Shown: piece after piece, positions 43,281-51,939 of the stretch | Numbering within the stretch: position 1 is the stretch's first letter | Layout: every line of letters begins with the position of its first letter | DNA from: Marinobacter salexigens | GTDB lineage: Bacteria; Pseudomonadota; Gammaproteobacteria; Pseudomonadales; Oleiphilaceae | DNA length: 64,000 nucleotides | Assembly: GCF_002806945.1 (NCBI RefSeq) | Contig: NZ_NIHC01000001.1 | Coordinates: forward strand, 372,001 to 436,000 | Direction: 5' to 3' | Made by a program: the position numbers and the translations under genes | The notes under the pieces: model-generated | Database searches by the model: none | The model's input: the letters and a program-made list of their open reading frames with translations, nothing else | What the model was told of the DNA's origin: nothing

Positions 43281-44408
43281 ATGTCCATCGTTGGTTATTC
43301 GGGTTTGCCTGGTTCTGGAAAGTCTTATGGTGTAGTTGAGAATGTTATTCTCCCTGCTCTGGAATCCAAGCGTCACATAATTACAAACATTCCGTTAAAG
43401 CTCGGACGGCTTTCTGATGATTTTCCAGGCGCAAAAGTAACGATATTCGACAATAAGCAGGCAGAAGATGATCCAGATTTTTTTAGCCTGGATCGTCACC
43501 CTTCTGGCGTTATCTGGATTATCGACGAGGCATGGCGCTTTTGGAAAAACGGCTCCAAGTCCGTAAACATGCCCCAGTGCCAAAAAGAGTTTTTCACTGA
43601 GCATCGTCATGCGGTTGGTGATGATGGTCGAACAAATGAGATTGTCCTGGTCACGCAAGACTTGTCTCAGTTGGCAATGTTCGTTCGCCAGCTTATTGAG
43701 GAAACCTATCGAGCCGTTAAGCTTACTGCCATAGGCCAAAATAAAAAGTATCGTGTTGATGTGTATATGGGCGCTGCCACGGGCCAGAAGCCTGGTAAAC
43801 CCATGCGCCAGCTCTATGGTTCCTACAAGCCTGAAATTTATCAGTACTATAAGAGCCACACCCGCAACAAAACCGATTTTGCGGCAGGTATGGAAGAGAA
43901 AGCCGATGATCGTGCTAACATTCTGAAGCACCCGCTAATAAAAATCGGCATTCCCGCGGTTCTGGTTATTGCGTCCTGGGGCATTTATAACGTCTACAGC
44001 TATTTTGATGTAGGCGAGCCTGAATCAAACCAGTCGCTTCCTTCTGAGTCTTCCTCTGGCTCCTCTATTGCACCTCGTACTAACTCACCAGGGAATTATC
44101 AACGAACTTCTTTACCTGCCAGAGCTATGGACCAGTCTAACTTCGAGATTGAGCCCGGCTGGCTTCCCCTGTCGGATCAGTGGCGCATCGTTGGCGAGGT
44201 TAACGGCGTTTACTGGGTATGGGGTGAGACGGGTACGCGCAAGATTCATTCGCGTAATTGTTCCCGGTTCATCAAAACAGGTGAGGCTTACTGTGTGATC
44301 CAGGGCAGTTTGGTCACTTATTACAGTTTTCGTGAGCCTGTCCGTGAAATTGAGCGTTCTGCCGGGACTGAGGTTATGGCAGCGAACAAAACGGGATCAG
44401 GCGCGTGA
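43281..44408 (+). CDS. zot: Zonular occludens toxin-like assembly ATPase (pI/Zot)
   Basis: 375 residues. Walker A is GLPGSGKSYG (residues 8-17), Walker B GVIWIIDEAWRF (~76-87). A single membrane helix (IGIPAVLVIASWGIYNVY, ~219-236) separates the cytoplasmic ATPase from a ~135-residue periplasmic domain with two cysteines. Filamentous phages need this protein to extrude the virion through the inner membrane. The name does not imply toxin activity here. The stop lies inside the left arm of an inverted repeat. Confidence 0.9.
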   Translation: MSIVGYSGLPGSGKSYGVVENVILPALESKRHIITNIPLKLGRLSDDFPGAKVTIFDNKQAEDDPDFFSLDRHPSGVIWIIDEAWRFWKNGSKSVNMPQCQKEFFTEHRHAVGDDGRTNEIVLVTQDLSQLAMFVRQLIEETYRAVKLTAIGQNKKYRVDVYMGAATGQKPGKPMRQLYGSYKPEIYQYYKSHTRNKTDFAAGMEEKADDRANILKHPLIKIGIPAVLVIASWGIYNVYSYFDVGEPESNQSLPSESSSGSSIAPRTNSPGNYQRTSLPARAMDQSNFEIEPGWLPLSDQWRIVGEVNGVYWVWGETGTRKIHSRNCSRFIKTGEAYCVIQGSLVTYYSFREPVREIERSAGTEVMAANKTGSGA

Positions 44409-44440
44409 ATGCGAGCGGAGCGACCATCACGCGCCTGATC
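44395..44440. repeat. 14-bp perfect inverted repeat after zot
   Basis: GATCAGGCGCGTGA (44395-44408) pairs perfectly with TCACGCGCCTGATC (44427-44440) across an 18-nt loop. There is no U-run, so it is a poor terminator. It could be a packaging signal, a replication-initiator site (the Rep gene starts 76 bp on) or an mRNA hairpin. Confidence 0.75.
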
Positions 44441-44515
44441 ACCGTTTAGACGTCCCTGTAACACGTCTTATAGATAACAACATAAGCATCGTTAGCAACA
44501 CAGAGAACCACAATT

Positions 44516-45772
44516 ATGGCAATTCGTGATTATGAGCGGTTAGATATCTCAACTGGTGAAGTTGGCAAGGGCGATTTGTTCGTTGGCCCTGGTGCACATC
44601 AGGTTAATCTCTCCGGTTTGAACGTCCTCTGGTCTGGCGTCGATACCGTTCGCCAGCTCTTTCAGGGTCGTTTAAAGCCCGAATTGCTCGCTGAAGTGGC
44701 TGCTGCTTATGACACGGGCCATGGTGCGACAATTTCGGTTAATAATACTCTGTTTTACGTTATGTCAGGGCGTCGTGGTGGGTTCCGTTACATACTTCAG
44801 AATCGTGAGTATGGTCTTACCATTCTTATTCAGAATTTCTATGCTGAGGCAGATAGCCAGGGCACACACGTAAAGATTGAAACATCGCCCAGGTGGCTTT
44901 ATGAGCGCTCTAGCGATCAGATACACCAGGAGCTTATGTTCTGGGGTCGGTCTTTTCTGACAAGCATGGAGCCTTCTGGTGTAGCTATTCATCTTGCGGT
45001 TGATTTGCAGGGCTGGGAGCCACCATCAGACTTTGCGCAATCATTTGTAACACGCGCAAAAACTGTCAGTGTTCATAACGGCATTAGCTCTCTTGAGTGG
45101 GAGAGTGGTTCAACCATTAATGGTCGTGGTGAAACCTATACCTTTGGCAAGGCAAACAGCCTTCAGACTTGTATCTATGATAAGTCTAAGGAGGTTGATG
45201 TGTCCGATAAGCGGGCTTTCATGGAAGGTATCTGGGAGTGTGCTGTTAACGAACAGTCGTTCCCTGATAGCTGTTACGATCCAGAAAAGCCGGTCTGGCG
45301 TCTCGAAATCCGTTTCCATCATCGTATTGTTAACGAAATTTGGCAGGGTACCGAAATCAAGCCGATCGTTGATTTTGCTGGGGCGGTTCCTCACCTCACC
45401 GGCCTCTGGCGCTATGCCTTGGAGCGTAACCGTTATGAGGTCAAGCGAGATCTTGTTCACCCGGTTTGGACAAAGCTTCGCGATGATGTTTCCTTTGGTT
45501 GGGTTGCCCCTAGTCTGGCTTACAAACGCGTAAAAAAGGAGCCGGGTTGCGGCAACGAAAAGAACGTTATTCTGGCATTCGGCAATCTGTTAAGCGTTTA
45601 TGCTCGCAACCATTTCAACCCCCGGCAGGCTTGGGATTGCCTCAAAACCTCCGGCCTTTGGGATGATTTATCAGCCTATTATCGGAACCGGGGTGTAGAT
45701 AAAAACGAGTTATTCAAGCTCATTGAAGATGGTATGATTCGGCGGCGCTTGTTAACCAAGGTTGCCTCGTGA
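44516..45772 (+). CDS. Phage replication initiation protein (gpII/RstA-like)
   Basis: 418 residues. It has the layout of the replication initiation factor family of Pf and CTX phages: LNVLWSGVDTVRQLFQG near the start, RWLYERSSDQIHQELMFWGR, a middle beta region with TYTFGKANSLQTCIYDKSKE, and PVWRLEIRFHHRIVN. The protein should nick the viral origin for rolling-circle replication. Position between Zot and integrase is as in Pf4. It overlaps the integrase start by 4 bp (GTGA). Confidence 0.82.
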   Translation: MAIRDYERLDISTGEVGKGDLFVGPGAHQVNLSGLNVLWSGVDTVRQLFQGRLKPELLAEVAAAYDTGHGATISVNNTLFYVMSGRRGGFRYILQNREYGLTILIQNFYAEADSQGTHVKIETSPRWLYERSSDQIHQELMFWGRSFLTSMEPSGVAIHLAVDLQGWEPPSDFAQSFVTRAKTVSVHNGISSLEWESGSTINGRGETYTFGKANSLQTCIYDKSKEVDVSDKRAFMEGIWECAVNEQSFPDSCYDPEKPVWRLEIRFHHRIVNEIWQGTEIKPIVDFAGAVPHLTGLWRYALERNRYEVKRDLVHPVWTKLRDDVSFGWVAPSLAYKRVKKEPGCGNEKNVILAFGNLLSVYARNHFNPRQAWDCLKTSGLWDDLSAYYRNRGVDKNELFKLIEDGMIRRRLLTKVAS

Positions 45773-46797
45773 TTAAAAAGCTTCGTACGGGGCGTTGGCA
45801 TGTCGATATTCAGCCAGGTGGTCGGGGCCGTAAGCGTGTTCGTAAAACCTTTGATTCCAAAGCGGAGGCTTTGAGGTTCGAGCGCCTTCTAATGTCTCAG
45901 CATACTGATCCTGAGTTATCGTCTTTTCTAACCAAAGATAAGCGGCATCTTTCCCAGCTTGTCCAGGTCTGGTTTCAGAGTCATGGCAAGTTTCTTAGGG
46001 ATGGTGATAGACGCTATCGTCATTTGTTGCGCATGGCTGATGCGCTTTCCGATCCTGTAGCCCAAAAGCTTAAAGCTCGTGACTTTACGGTTTATCGTGC
46101 GTTGCGTATTCAGAATGGAATTAGTCCGAAAACGTGCAATAACGAATTAGGCTACATCAATGCTGTGTTTAACGAGTTAGTTAGGACAAAAGATATTCAC
46201 TATGAAAATCCGTTTTCCAGCATTCGCCCAATAGCTGTCCCTGAGCGTGAAATGGGCTATCTCGATCATCACCAGGTGAAAAAGATATTTGGCGAATTGC
46301 AGGAGCGTTCCCAAAATCCACACGTGTACCTTGTAGCAAGGATATCGCTTGAAACGGGCGCTAGGTGGTCTGAAGCTGAATCGCTCATTCTCGATCGTGT
46401 TAAACCTTACCGCGTCACCTTCCATCTTACTAAGTCGGGTCGTAATCGAACGGTTCCGGTTTCCCAGTCGCTTTATACCGCGATTGTTTATCACCTGGAG
46501 GAGTGGGGCAGTTTCGGTACGTCCACTATTTCGGCCTTTAGGAGGGCGGTTGAACGGTCTGGCGTGCAGCTTCCTCAGGGCCAGTGCGCTCATATTCTGC
46601 GCCATACCTTTGCCAGCCATTTTATTATGGGCGGTGGTCATCTCCTTACACTTCAAAAGATTCTCGGTCATTCTACTATCAACATGACCATGCGCTATTC
46701 CCATCTTGCACCTGATCACCTGGAGGATGCTGTTAGGCTTAATCCGTTTGCCGCTGTTGACGTTCCGTTGACACTGACACAAAAAACCCCTTCCTAA
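45769..46797 (+). CDS. int: Tyrosine-type site-specific integrase
   Basis: 342 residues, GTG start overlapping the Rep stop. All catalytic residues are present: R199 in TGARWSEAE, K222 in LTKSGRNRT, H275 and R278 in HILRHTF, H301 in LGHSTI, and Y310 in MRYSH. The N-terminal part holds arm- and core-binding domains. It would recombine the phage with the ssrA 3' end, whose att copy lies 44 bp past the stop. An intact integrase suggests the element may still excise. Confidence 0.93.
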   Translation: MIKKLRTGRWHVDIQPGGRGRKRVRKTFDSKAEALRFERLLMSQHTDPELSSFLTKDKRHLSQLVQVWFQSHGKFLRDGDRRYRHLLRMADALSDPVAQKLKARDFTVYRALRIQNGISPKTCNNELGYINAVFNELVRTKDIHYENPFSSIRPIAVPEREMGYLDHHQVKKIFGELQERSQNPHVYLVARISLETGARWSEAESLILDRVKPYRVTFHLTKSGRNRTVPVSQSLYTAIVYHLEEWGSFGTSTISAFRRAVERSGVQLPQGQCAHILRHTFASHFIMGGGHLLTLQKILGHSTINMTMRYSHLAPDHLEDAVRLNPFAAVDVPLTLTQKTPS

Positions 46798-46802
46798 AAA
46801 CG

Positions 46803-46827
46803 AAAAAAGCCCCTGATATCAGGAGCT
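46803..46827 (-). terminator. Phage-supplied ssrA terminator
   Basis: On the minus strand the stem AGCUCCUGA/UCAGGGGCU pairs over 9 bp (one G-U) and is followed by TTTTTT. On the plus strand the same stem has a C-A mismatch and no U-run. It therefore serves transcripts coming from ssrA, replacing the terminator now at 37586-37619. Confidence 0.8.
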
Positions 46828-46840
46828 TAATTCTGCTTGA

Positions 46841-46871
46841 TTGGTGGAGACGGCGGGAATTGAACCCGCGT
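46841..46871. repeat. Right attachment repeat (31 bp, inside functional ssrA)
   Basis: Identical to 37625-37655. It forms the last 30 bases of the functional tmRNA gene plus one base beyond, so integration restores an intact tmRNA 3' end. Confidence 0.93.
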
Positions 46872-47206
46872 CCGCCAGCACTAGGCCTTGAGATCTACAT
46901 GTTTATGTCCTTCTATTGTTTTAACCTCTAGCGACCCGAAGGCCAGGGTGCAAGAGGCGAGTTCTTTAAATCTTAGCCGTTAAACAGTGAACTCTGGTTA
47001 ACGGAGCATCCCGTAAGCGATGACGTCCTGAGATGTAGCTCTGGGCTACGGGCGACCCAGTCAGGACGACTAGCGGCCCTTAGGCTGCTAGTGCGTAGTT
47101 TTCGTCGTTTGCGACTATTGCATTGCAGCTTTGGATTAACGAGATTGGCTGCCATCTCGACATGCACCCAAGGGTTCGCCACCAGCGTCGAAGCCATGTC
47201 GTCCCC
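46842..47206 (-). ncRNA. ssrA: Transfer-messenger RNA (tmRNA)
   Basis: About 365 nt. The 5' end begins GGGGACGACATGGCTTCGAC and the 3' end closes the tRNA-like acceptor with the T-arm GGGTTCAATTCCCGCC and a genomically encoded CCA. The tag frame at 47080-47112 encodes ANDENYALAA and a stop, the usual gammaproteobacterial degradation tag. The RNA rescues stalled ribosomes with SmpB, whose gene lies 1.6 kb away. Its final 30 bases are the prophage attachment core. Confidence 0.96.
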
Positions 47207-47314
47207 TTACTCTCAGTATATGTGGCCGCCTTGCTCAACTTCAAGGGGTCTTTGTTGTTATTTTGCACAGGCAAGGTTTTAAAGCTTTTACTGCCGCATG
47301 GAATACCTTGGGGT

Positions 47315-48715
47315 CTATGCGCCCTGACGCCCCGCCAAAGCTACGTGGCTTAGGGCTTCGAAGCTTTCCCGGAAGTATTCCATCACGGCATTTGGGTCTG
47401 CGTGAATGGCTTTGTCTACGGTAATGCCGAACTGCACGGTGCCGGCATAACTGAAAATACTCATGCCGATACCAATATTGCCGCTTTGTGGTACCCAGAA
47501 CATAGGTTGTACCAGTTTACTGCCCGCCAAATAAACAGGTTCTCTGGGGCCGGGTACGTTGGTGAGTACTGCAGAAGCTTTGTTGCTGAGCAGGTCCAGG
47601 GCGCGTCGTTCCAGAATGTCGGGGCCGCGCCCGAACAGGTCCAGCAGGCTGTAAGTAACCTGGGCCTGATAGGATTGCTTGAGGCGATTCATGTTTTCCT
47701 GCACTTGCCGGAAACACATTATGGGGTCTGCGATTTCAACCGGCAAGCTTACCAATACCAGGCCGAACTGATTGCCCAGGGTTTCGATCGGCTGATCAAG
47801 CGGTCGCAAGTTGAAGGGTACCGCGACACGGATCCCGCAATCCGGAATAACTTCCTTGCTTGCTTTGAAGTGCCTGTGGAGGGCGCCGGTTGTCGCACAT
47901 AGCAGCGCATCATTAATGGTGCCGCCCAGTGCTTTTGCACAGGCCTTTACTTCCGCCAGATCCAGGGGCTCCGCCCATGCAACCTGTTTGCGCCCGGACA
48001 GTGGTTGTTTCAAGCCGGTTTTTGGCTCGAACGGCGAAAACCCCAGTTTGAGTAGGTCTACCGCAACGCCGCTGGCGGTACTGGCCAGTTTTAATGGGTA
48101 GTTTGGTTCTTCCCTGATTGATTGCACCAACAAGCGGGCCTGCTGTGCTGCGGCTTCGGTAGTGTCTAAAGCTCGGTGCAGGATCTGGCTAATGGCTGAC
48201 GATGGAGGAAGTTTCCGGGCCCGAGCCTTGGGTATTTTTTTGTTGTCCGGCTCCGGTGTTTTGTCGGTGAGTGATAGCAATACACGCACAAGGGAAATGC
48301 CATCGGCAATACAATGGTGGATGCGTATCAGAAGTGCGCATCCATCTTGGTAATTGTCTATGTAGTGAATTTGCCACAGGGGGTGACGCATATCCAGGGA
48401 GGTGCTGTTGTAGTCGCTGGTTAGCGCCTGAAGCTCCGCTTTGCCGGCTTTCCCGGGGAGGGCTATCTGGTGCAGGTGATTGTCTAAATGAAAGAGTGGG
48501 TCGTCTTGCCAGTAAAGCTTGTCGTTTTCATCAACAATCCTCTGGCGGAATCTCTGAAAGCGCAGAAACCGTTCATTGAGAATGCGCTTTAGCCGGTTGA
48601 TGGCGATCGGTTTATCGAATGCCAGAACGGCAGAAATCATCATCGGGTTGCTGGCAGAGTCCATCCGCAACCACGAGCGGTCAACTGCCGTCATCGGAGT
48701 TCGTTTAGGTGACAT
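47315..48715 (-). CDS. Wax ester synthase / diacylglycerol acyltransferase (second copy)
   Basis: 466 residues. Catalytic motif HHCIADG at residues 133-139; the N-terminal MTAVDRSWLRMDSASNPMMI and C-terminal SAVLTNVPGPREPVYLAG are family blocks. It makes storage lipids from acyl-CoA and alcohol or diacylglycerol. It is quite different in sequence from the copy at 14682-16097, so they are old paralogues. It sits between ssrA and smpB, an unusual interruption of that pair. Confidence 0.9.
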   Translation of the reverse strand: MSPKRTPMTAVDRSWLRMDSASNPMMISAVLAFDKPIAINRLKRILNERFLRFQRFRQRIVDENDKLYWQDDPLFHLDNHLHQIALPGKAGKAELQALTSDYNSTSLDMRHPLWQIHYIDNYQDGCALLIRIHHCIADGISLVRVLLSLTDKTPEPDNKKIPKARARKLPPSSAISQILHRALDTTEAAAQQARLLVQSIREEPNYPLKLASTASGVAVDLLKLGFSPFEPKTGLKQPLSGRKQVAWAEPLDLAEVKACAKALGGTINDALLCATTGALHRHFKASKEVIPDCGIRVAVPFNLRPLDQPIETLGNQFGLVLVSLPVEIADPIMCFRQVQENMNRLKQSYQAQVTYSLLDLFGRGPDILERRALDLLSNKASAVLTNVPGPREPVYLAGSKLVQPMFWVPQSGNIGIGMSIFSYAGTVQFGITVDKAIHADPNAVMEYFRESFEALSHVALAGRQGA

Positions 48716-48849
48716 GGATCCTCCCTCGGATGTACACCGAAACTGCAGTATAGGCAGAATAGATAAAGGTGCGTATAGAAGGAGTATGCAACACAGTGTA
48801 CCCGACCCTTGTGACCCGGGTCAGGAAAACTGGCAGTTAAAGCCCTGTG

Positions 48850-49329
48850 TCAGGTGTTGGCACCACGCAGGATTCGTTGTTTTTGGCGGTCCCAGTCACG
48901 CTCTTTCTCAGTCGCGCGCTTGTCGAAGAGCTTCTTGCCTTTTACCAGGGCGATTTCGCACTTCACTTTGTTGTTTTTCCAGTACAACGCAAGGGGCACG
49001 CATGTTTGGCCGGCCTGGCTGGTCTCTCCGATCAGCTTGGAGAGCTCTTTGGCGTGCAACAGCAATTTGCGGGTGCGGGTAGGGTCGGCAATTACGTGGG
49101 TAGAGGCCTCTGTAAGGGGCTGAATGTGAGAGCCCAGCAAGAAGGCTTCGCCGTCTTTCAGCAATACATAGGCGTCGGTTATCTGGCCTTTGCCAGCTCG
49201 CAATGACTTCACTTCCCAGCCGAGTAGGACGAGCCCCGCTTCAAAGCGGTCCTCTATATGATATTCGTGTTTCGCCTTCTTGTTCAGGGCGATGGTACTG
49301 CTCGGCGTACCGGGTTTTTTCTTGCTCAT
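48850..49329 (-). CDS. smpB: SsrA-binding protein SmpB
   Basis: 159 residues. [39 protein letters not shown] and the basic C-terminal tail ([19 protein letters not shown]) are diagnostic. SmpB binds the tRNA-like domain of tmRNA and places it in stalled ribosomes. It begins the conserved neighbourhood with ratA, ratB, bamE and fur to its right. Confidence 0.96.
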   Translation of the reverse strand: MSKKKPGTPSSTIALNKKAKHEYHIEDRFEAGLVLLGWEVKSLRAGKGQITDAYVLLKDGEAFLLGSHIQPLTEASTHVIADPTRTRKLLLHAKELSKLIGETSQAGQTCVPLALYWKNNKVKCEIALVKGKKLFDKRATEKERDWDRQKQRILRGANT

Positions 49330-49508
49330 GAATCAATTATCCGGATGCGGACGAATTAACGGGCCGACCGTGCGTGGGTCGGAAAAGCGTGCATTGTAGC
49401 TCAGGAGTGCCGGATTGGTCACGAAATGGCCTTCTAAAGGCGCAGCAGGTTCGTGTGAAAAGGAGCCCATCGGCTACAATATCAGCCCAGACACTTTCTG
49501 AGGCGAAA

Positions 49509-51128
49509 ATGCCTACGCCATATCAAACACATATCGGGTCGTTTACCCGAAAATCAACCTTCTTCTGGGCCGCTGTGGGTGCAACTGTTGGCCTGGCTAA
49601 CCTTTGGCAGTTTCCTTATCTGGCGAGCCTGCATGGCGGTGGGTTGTTTGTTTTGCTGTATCTCGGTTGCTTGTTGTTGGTCACTCTACCCTTGATGGTT
49701 ACCGAGGCCGCCATTGGGCGCCACGCTCGCCATGGGATTGTGCTGGCTATGGACGGCCTTATCCGCAGTGCAAAGCGTTCCGGGGCGTGGATGGCTGTGG
49801 GGCGGCTCAGTCTCTTGAGTGCTTTTCTGGTTCTATCGTTTACCGCCGTTATTGGGGCTATTGCACTGGCCTATGTGTTTTTAGGTGCCATGGGGCGGTT
49901 TTCCGGGGCGGGTCAGGTGGAGGCCGTTGAGATTCTTGCGGGGCTGGTTTCGGACCCGCGGGAGTTTCGTTCTTTTATGGGCTGGCACGCTTTCTTTCTG
50001 GTGATGGTTTTATGGGTGTCGGGCCAGGGGGTCGTTGGCGGTGTCGAGCGTGCATTCAGAATAGTAGTGCCGTGTACTTTGGTTCTCTTGCTTGCACTGT
50101 TTGGGTTTGCAGCCTGGTACGGTCGATTCGACGGGGCGATCAACCAAGTTCTTGGGATGCATCTACAGGATCTGACCTGGGCCAGCCTGAGCGCGGCACT
50201 GTTTCATGCGTTCTATACCTTGGGGTTGGGGATGGGTGTGTGGGCAATTTTGGGGGCTTATACCGCGCCTCACACGCAGCTTAAGCGGTCCATTCTGGCG
50301 GTTGTGCTGATGGATACCCTGGTTGCGATTCTGGCAGGGCTGATGATCTTTGCCATGGCTACACAAAGCAGCGCTCTTGATAGTGAACGAGGCTTCAGTC
50401 TGCTGTTTATCTCGCTGCCCGTTGCTCTGGGCGACCTGCCGGCAAGTCAGTTTATTACCGCCACCGTTTTTCTTATGGTGGTGATGATTGTATGGTCAAC
50501 ATCTTTGGCTTTACTTGAACCGATTGTTGGCTGGATCCGCGAATGGACGGGCGCCCCCCGTGGATTGTCGGTGTTTTTGGTGGGTTTAGCTGTTTGGCTC
50601 GCAGGGCTGACATCTCTGTTTTCATTCAATCTGTGGACGGAGTACCGATTAGCCGGGGCGACGGTTTTCCGCTGGCTTGAGCTGGTAACCGGCGGTTTGA
50701 TGATTCCGCTGGTGGCGATTCTTGTTGCGCTGTTTACCGGTTGGTACATCACGCGTAACCTCGCAAAAACCATGCTGGGTAAAACACCGCAACTCTTTGC
50801 CGCAATCTGGTTCTGGGTGATGCGGCTCGTGTTGCCTTTGGTGGCTGCTTATATCGGTATCCATTACACCGCCAGCTCACTGGCAGGATTGTGCACTGAT
50901 GGTAGCGAGGTACTTTGGTGTGAGCCGGCACCCGGAATCGTATTGCAGGAGCGAGGGGGCGATTCGGCTGGCACCGTCGAGACGGGTGATAATGGAGTTG
51001 TCAGGGAGAGAGCCAATAAGGGGGCAGGGACGTTGCTACCGGCAGAGCAGGCACCTGAAAACGTGCAAGGCCAGCAGCCCTCTGAAAATGCCCCAAAAGA
51101 GGGTGATATCCTTTATCATAGTATTTGA
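49509..51128 (+). CDS. SNF-family sodium-dependent transporter
   Basis: 539 residues from ATG 49509 with GAGGCG upstream; an upstream open stretch is not conserved. FFWAAVGATVGLANLWQFPY is the first-helix signature of Na+:neurotransmitter symporters. About twelve membrane helices are visible. The last ~65 residues form a polar, probably disordered cytoplasmic tail, longer than usual. Substrate likely an amino acid. It lies between smpB and ratA. Confidence 0.88.
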   Translation: MPTPYQTHIGSFTRKSTFFWAAVGATVGLANLWQFPYLASLHGGGLFVLLYLGCLLLVTLPLMVTEAAIGRHARHGIVLAMDGLIRSAKRSGAWMAVGRLSLLSAFLVLSFTAVIGAIALAYVFLGAMGRFSGAGQVEAVEILAGLVSDPREFRSFMGWHAFFLVMVLWVSGQGVVGGVERAFRIVVPCTLVLLLALFGFAAWYGRFDGAINQVLGMHLQDLTWASLSAALFHAFYTLGLGMGVWAILGAYTAPHTQLKRSILAVVLMDTLVAILAGLMIFAMATQSSALDSERGFSLLFISLPVALGDLPASQFITATVFLMVVMIVWSTSLALLEPIVGWIREWTGAPRGLSVFLVGLAVWLAGLTSLFSFNLWTEYRLAGATVFRWLELVTGGLMIPLVAILVALFTGWYITRNLAKTMLGKTPQLFAAIWFWVMRLVLPLVAAYIGIHYTASSLAGLCTDGSEVLWCEPAPGIVLQERGGDSAGTVETGDNGVVRERANKGAGTLLPAEQAPENVQGQQPSENAPKEGDILYHSI

Positions 51129-51202
51129 TTGCAGCTGTACCTGTTATTGCTGAGGCTGCAATTTGCCTAATAGTATGTTTGTAATCAGGACAACCGGTTC
51201 TA

Positions 51203-51646
51203 ATGCCCCATCAGATTGATAAAACAGCCCTGGTTATGCACTCCGCAGAGCGCATGTTCCATCTGGTTAATGATATTGCCCGCTACCCCGAGTTTTTGCC
51301 TTGGTGTGCGGGTGCAGAGATCCACCAGCAGGACCCCCAGCAGATTATGGCGTCTTTGGAAATTGCCAAGGGTGGGGTTCGCCACAGACTCACTACCCGC
51401 AACCAGTTGCTGATGCCAGAAGCCATTGAAATGAACCTGGTGGATGGTCCGTTTCGAAACCTCAAGGGGCGTTGGCACTTCAAGGCCTTGGATGAAAATG
51501 CCTGTAAGGTGATTCTAACGCTGGAGTTCGAATTCTCCGGCTCGCTTTCGCGCATGACCTTCGGCCCGGTTTTCAATCAAGCGGCGACAACCATGGTAGA
51601 TGCTTTCTGCCGACGCGCAGATGCTATCTACACAGGAGGAGTCTGA
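51203..51646 (+). CDS. ratA: Ribosome-association toxin RatA / COQ10-like START-domain protein
   Basis: 147 residues. SAERMFHLVNDIARYPEFLP and LVDGPFRNLKGRWHF match the COQ10/RatA family. In bacteria these proteins bind ubiquinone-like lipids; E. coli RatA was also described as blocking 70S association. The stop overlaps the next ATG by one base, coupling it to ratB. Confidence 0.92.
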   Translation: MPHQIDKTALVMHSAERMFHLVNDIARYPEFLPWCAGAEIHQQDPQQIMASLEIAKGGVRHRLTTRNQLLMPEAIEMNLVDGPFRNLKGRWHFKALDENACKVILTLEFEFSGSLSRMTFGPVFNQAATTMVDAFCRRADAIYTGGV

Positions 51647-51939
51647 TGCTTCGAGTTGAGGTGGCTTACGCGCGCCCTGACAAGCAGCAAATTGTTCCTG
51701 TGCAGGTGCCAGAGGGCTCAACTGCAATTGATGCCGTCAAGCTGTCAGGAATTACCGGCATCTTCCCGGAAATCGATGTGGATTCCATCGATATGGGGAT
51801 ATTTGGCAAGGTGATCAAGAAGCCGGCGGAACATCAGTTACGCGAAGGAGACAGGGTGGAGCTGTATCGCCCGCTCCAGATTGATCCAAAGCAGGCGCGG
51901 CTGAACCGGGCTAAAAAGAAGGGCCGGCCCGATCAGTAA
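51646..51939 (+). CDS. ratB: RnfH/RatB family (UPF0125) protein
   Basis: 97 residues with a ubiquitin-like beta-grasp fold: VEVAYARPDKQQIVPVQVPE, then VDSIDMGIFGKVIKKPAEHQ and GDRVELYRPLQIDPKQARL. The role is unsettled; it pairs with ratA in most gammaproteobacteria. It is coupled to ratA and overlaps the convergent bamE gene by 7 bp. Confidence 0.93.
   Translation: MLRVEVAYARPDKQQIVPVQVPEGSTAIDAVKLSGITGIFPEIDVDSIDMGIFGKVIKKPAEHQLREGDRVELYRPLQIDPKQARLNRAKKKGRPDQ

Larger units (their letters stand above)
37625..46871. mobile_element. Pf/inovirus-like filamentous prophage integrated in ssrA
   Basis: A ~9.2 kb element bounded by the 31-bp repeat of the ssrA 3' end. Gene order follows Pseudomonas Pf phages: regulator, excisionase-like gene, early genes, ssDNA-binding-like gene, small genes, major coat, adsorption protein, pVI-like protein, Zot, replication initiator, integrase. 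Codon use is richer in T-ending codons than in the flanks. No secretin gene is present, so it presumably exits through a host secretin, as Pf and CTX phages do. All core modules appear intact. The boundary is precise at the repeats; activity as a phage is inference. Confidence 0.92.

Noticed and set aside
43281..44408. Zot as an enterotoxin
   Set aside because: Walker motifs and membrane helix show the phage assembly ATPase; the toxin name is historical and no toxin peptide can be argued from sequence.
46177..46782. A 201-residue minus-strand frame within the integrase gene
   Set aside because: Antisense of an integrase with all catalytic residues in place.
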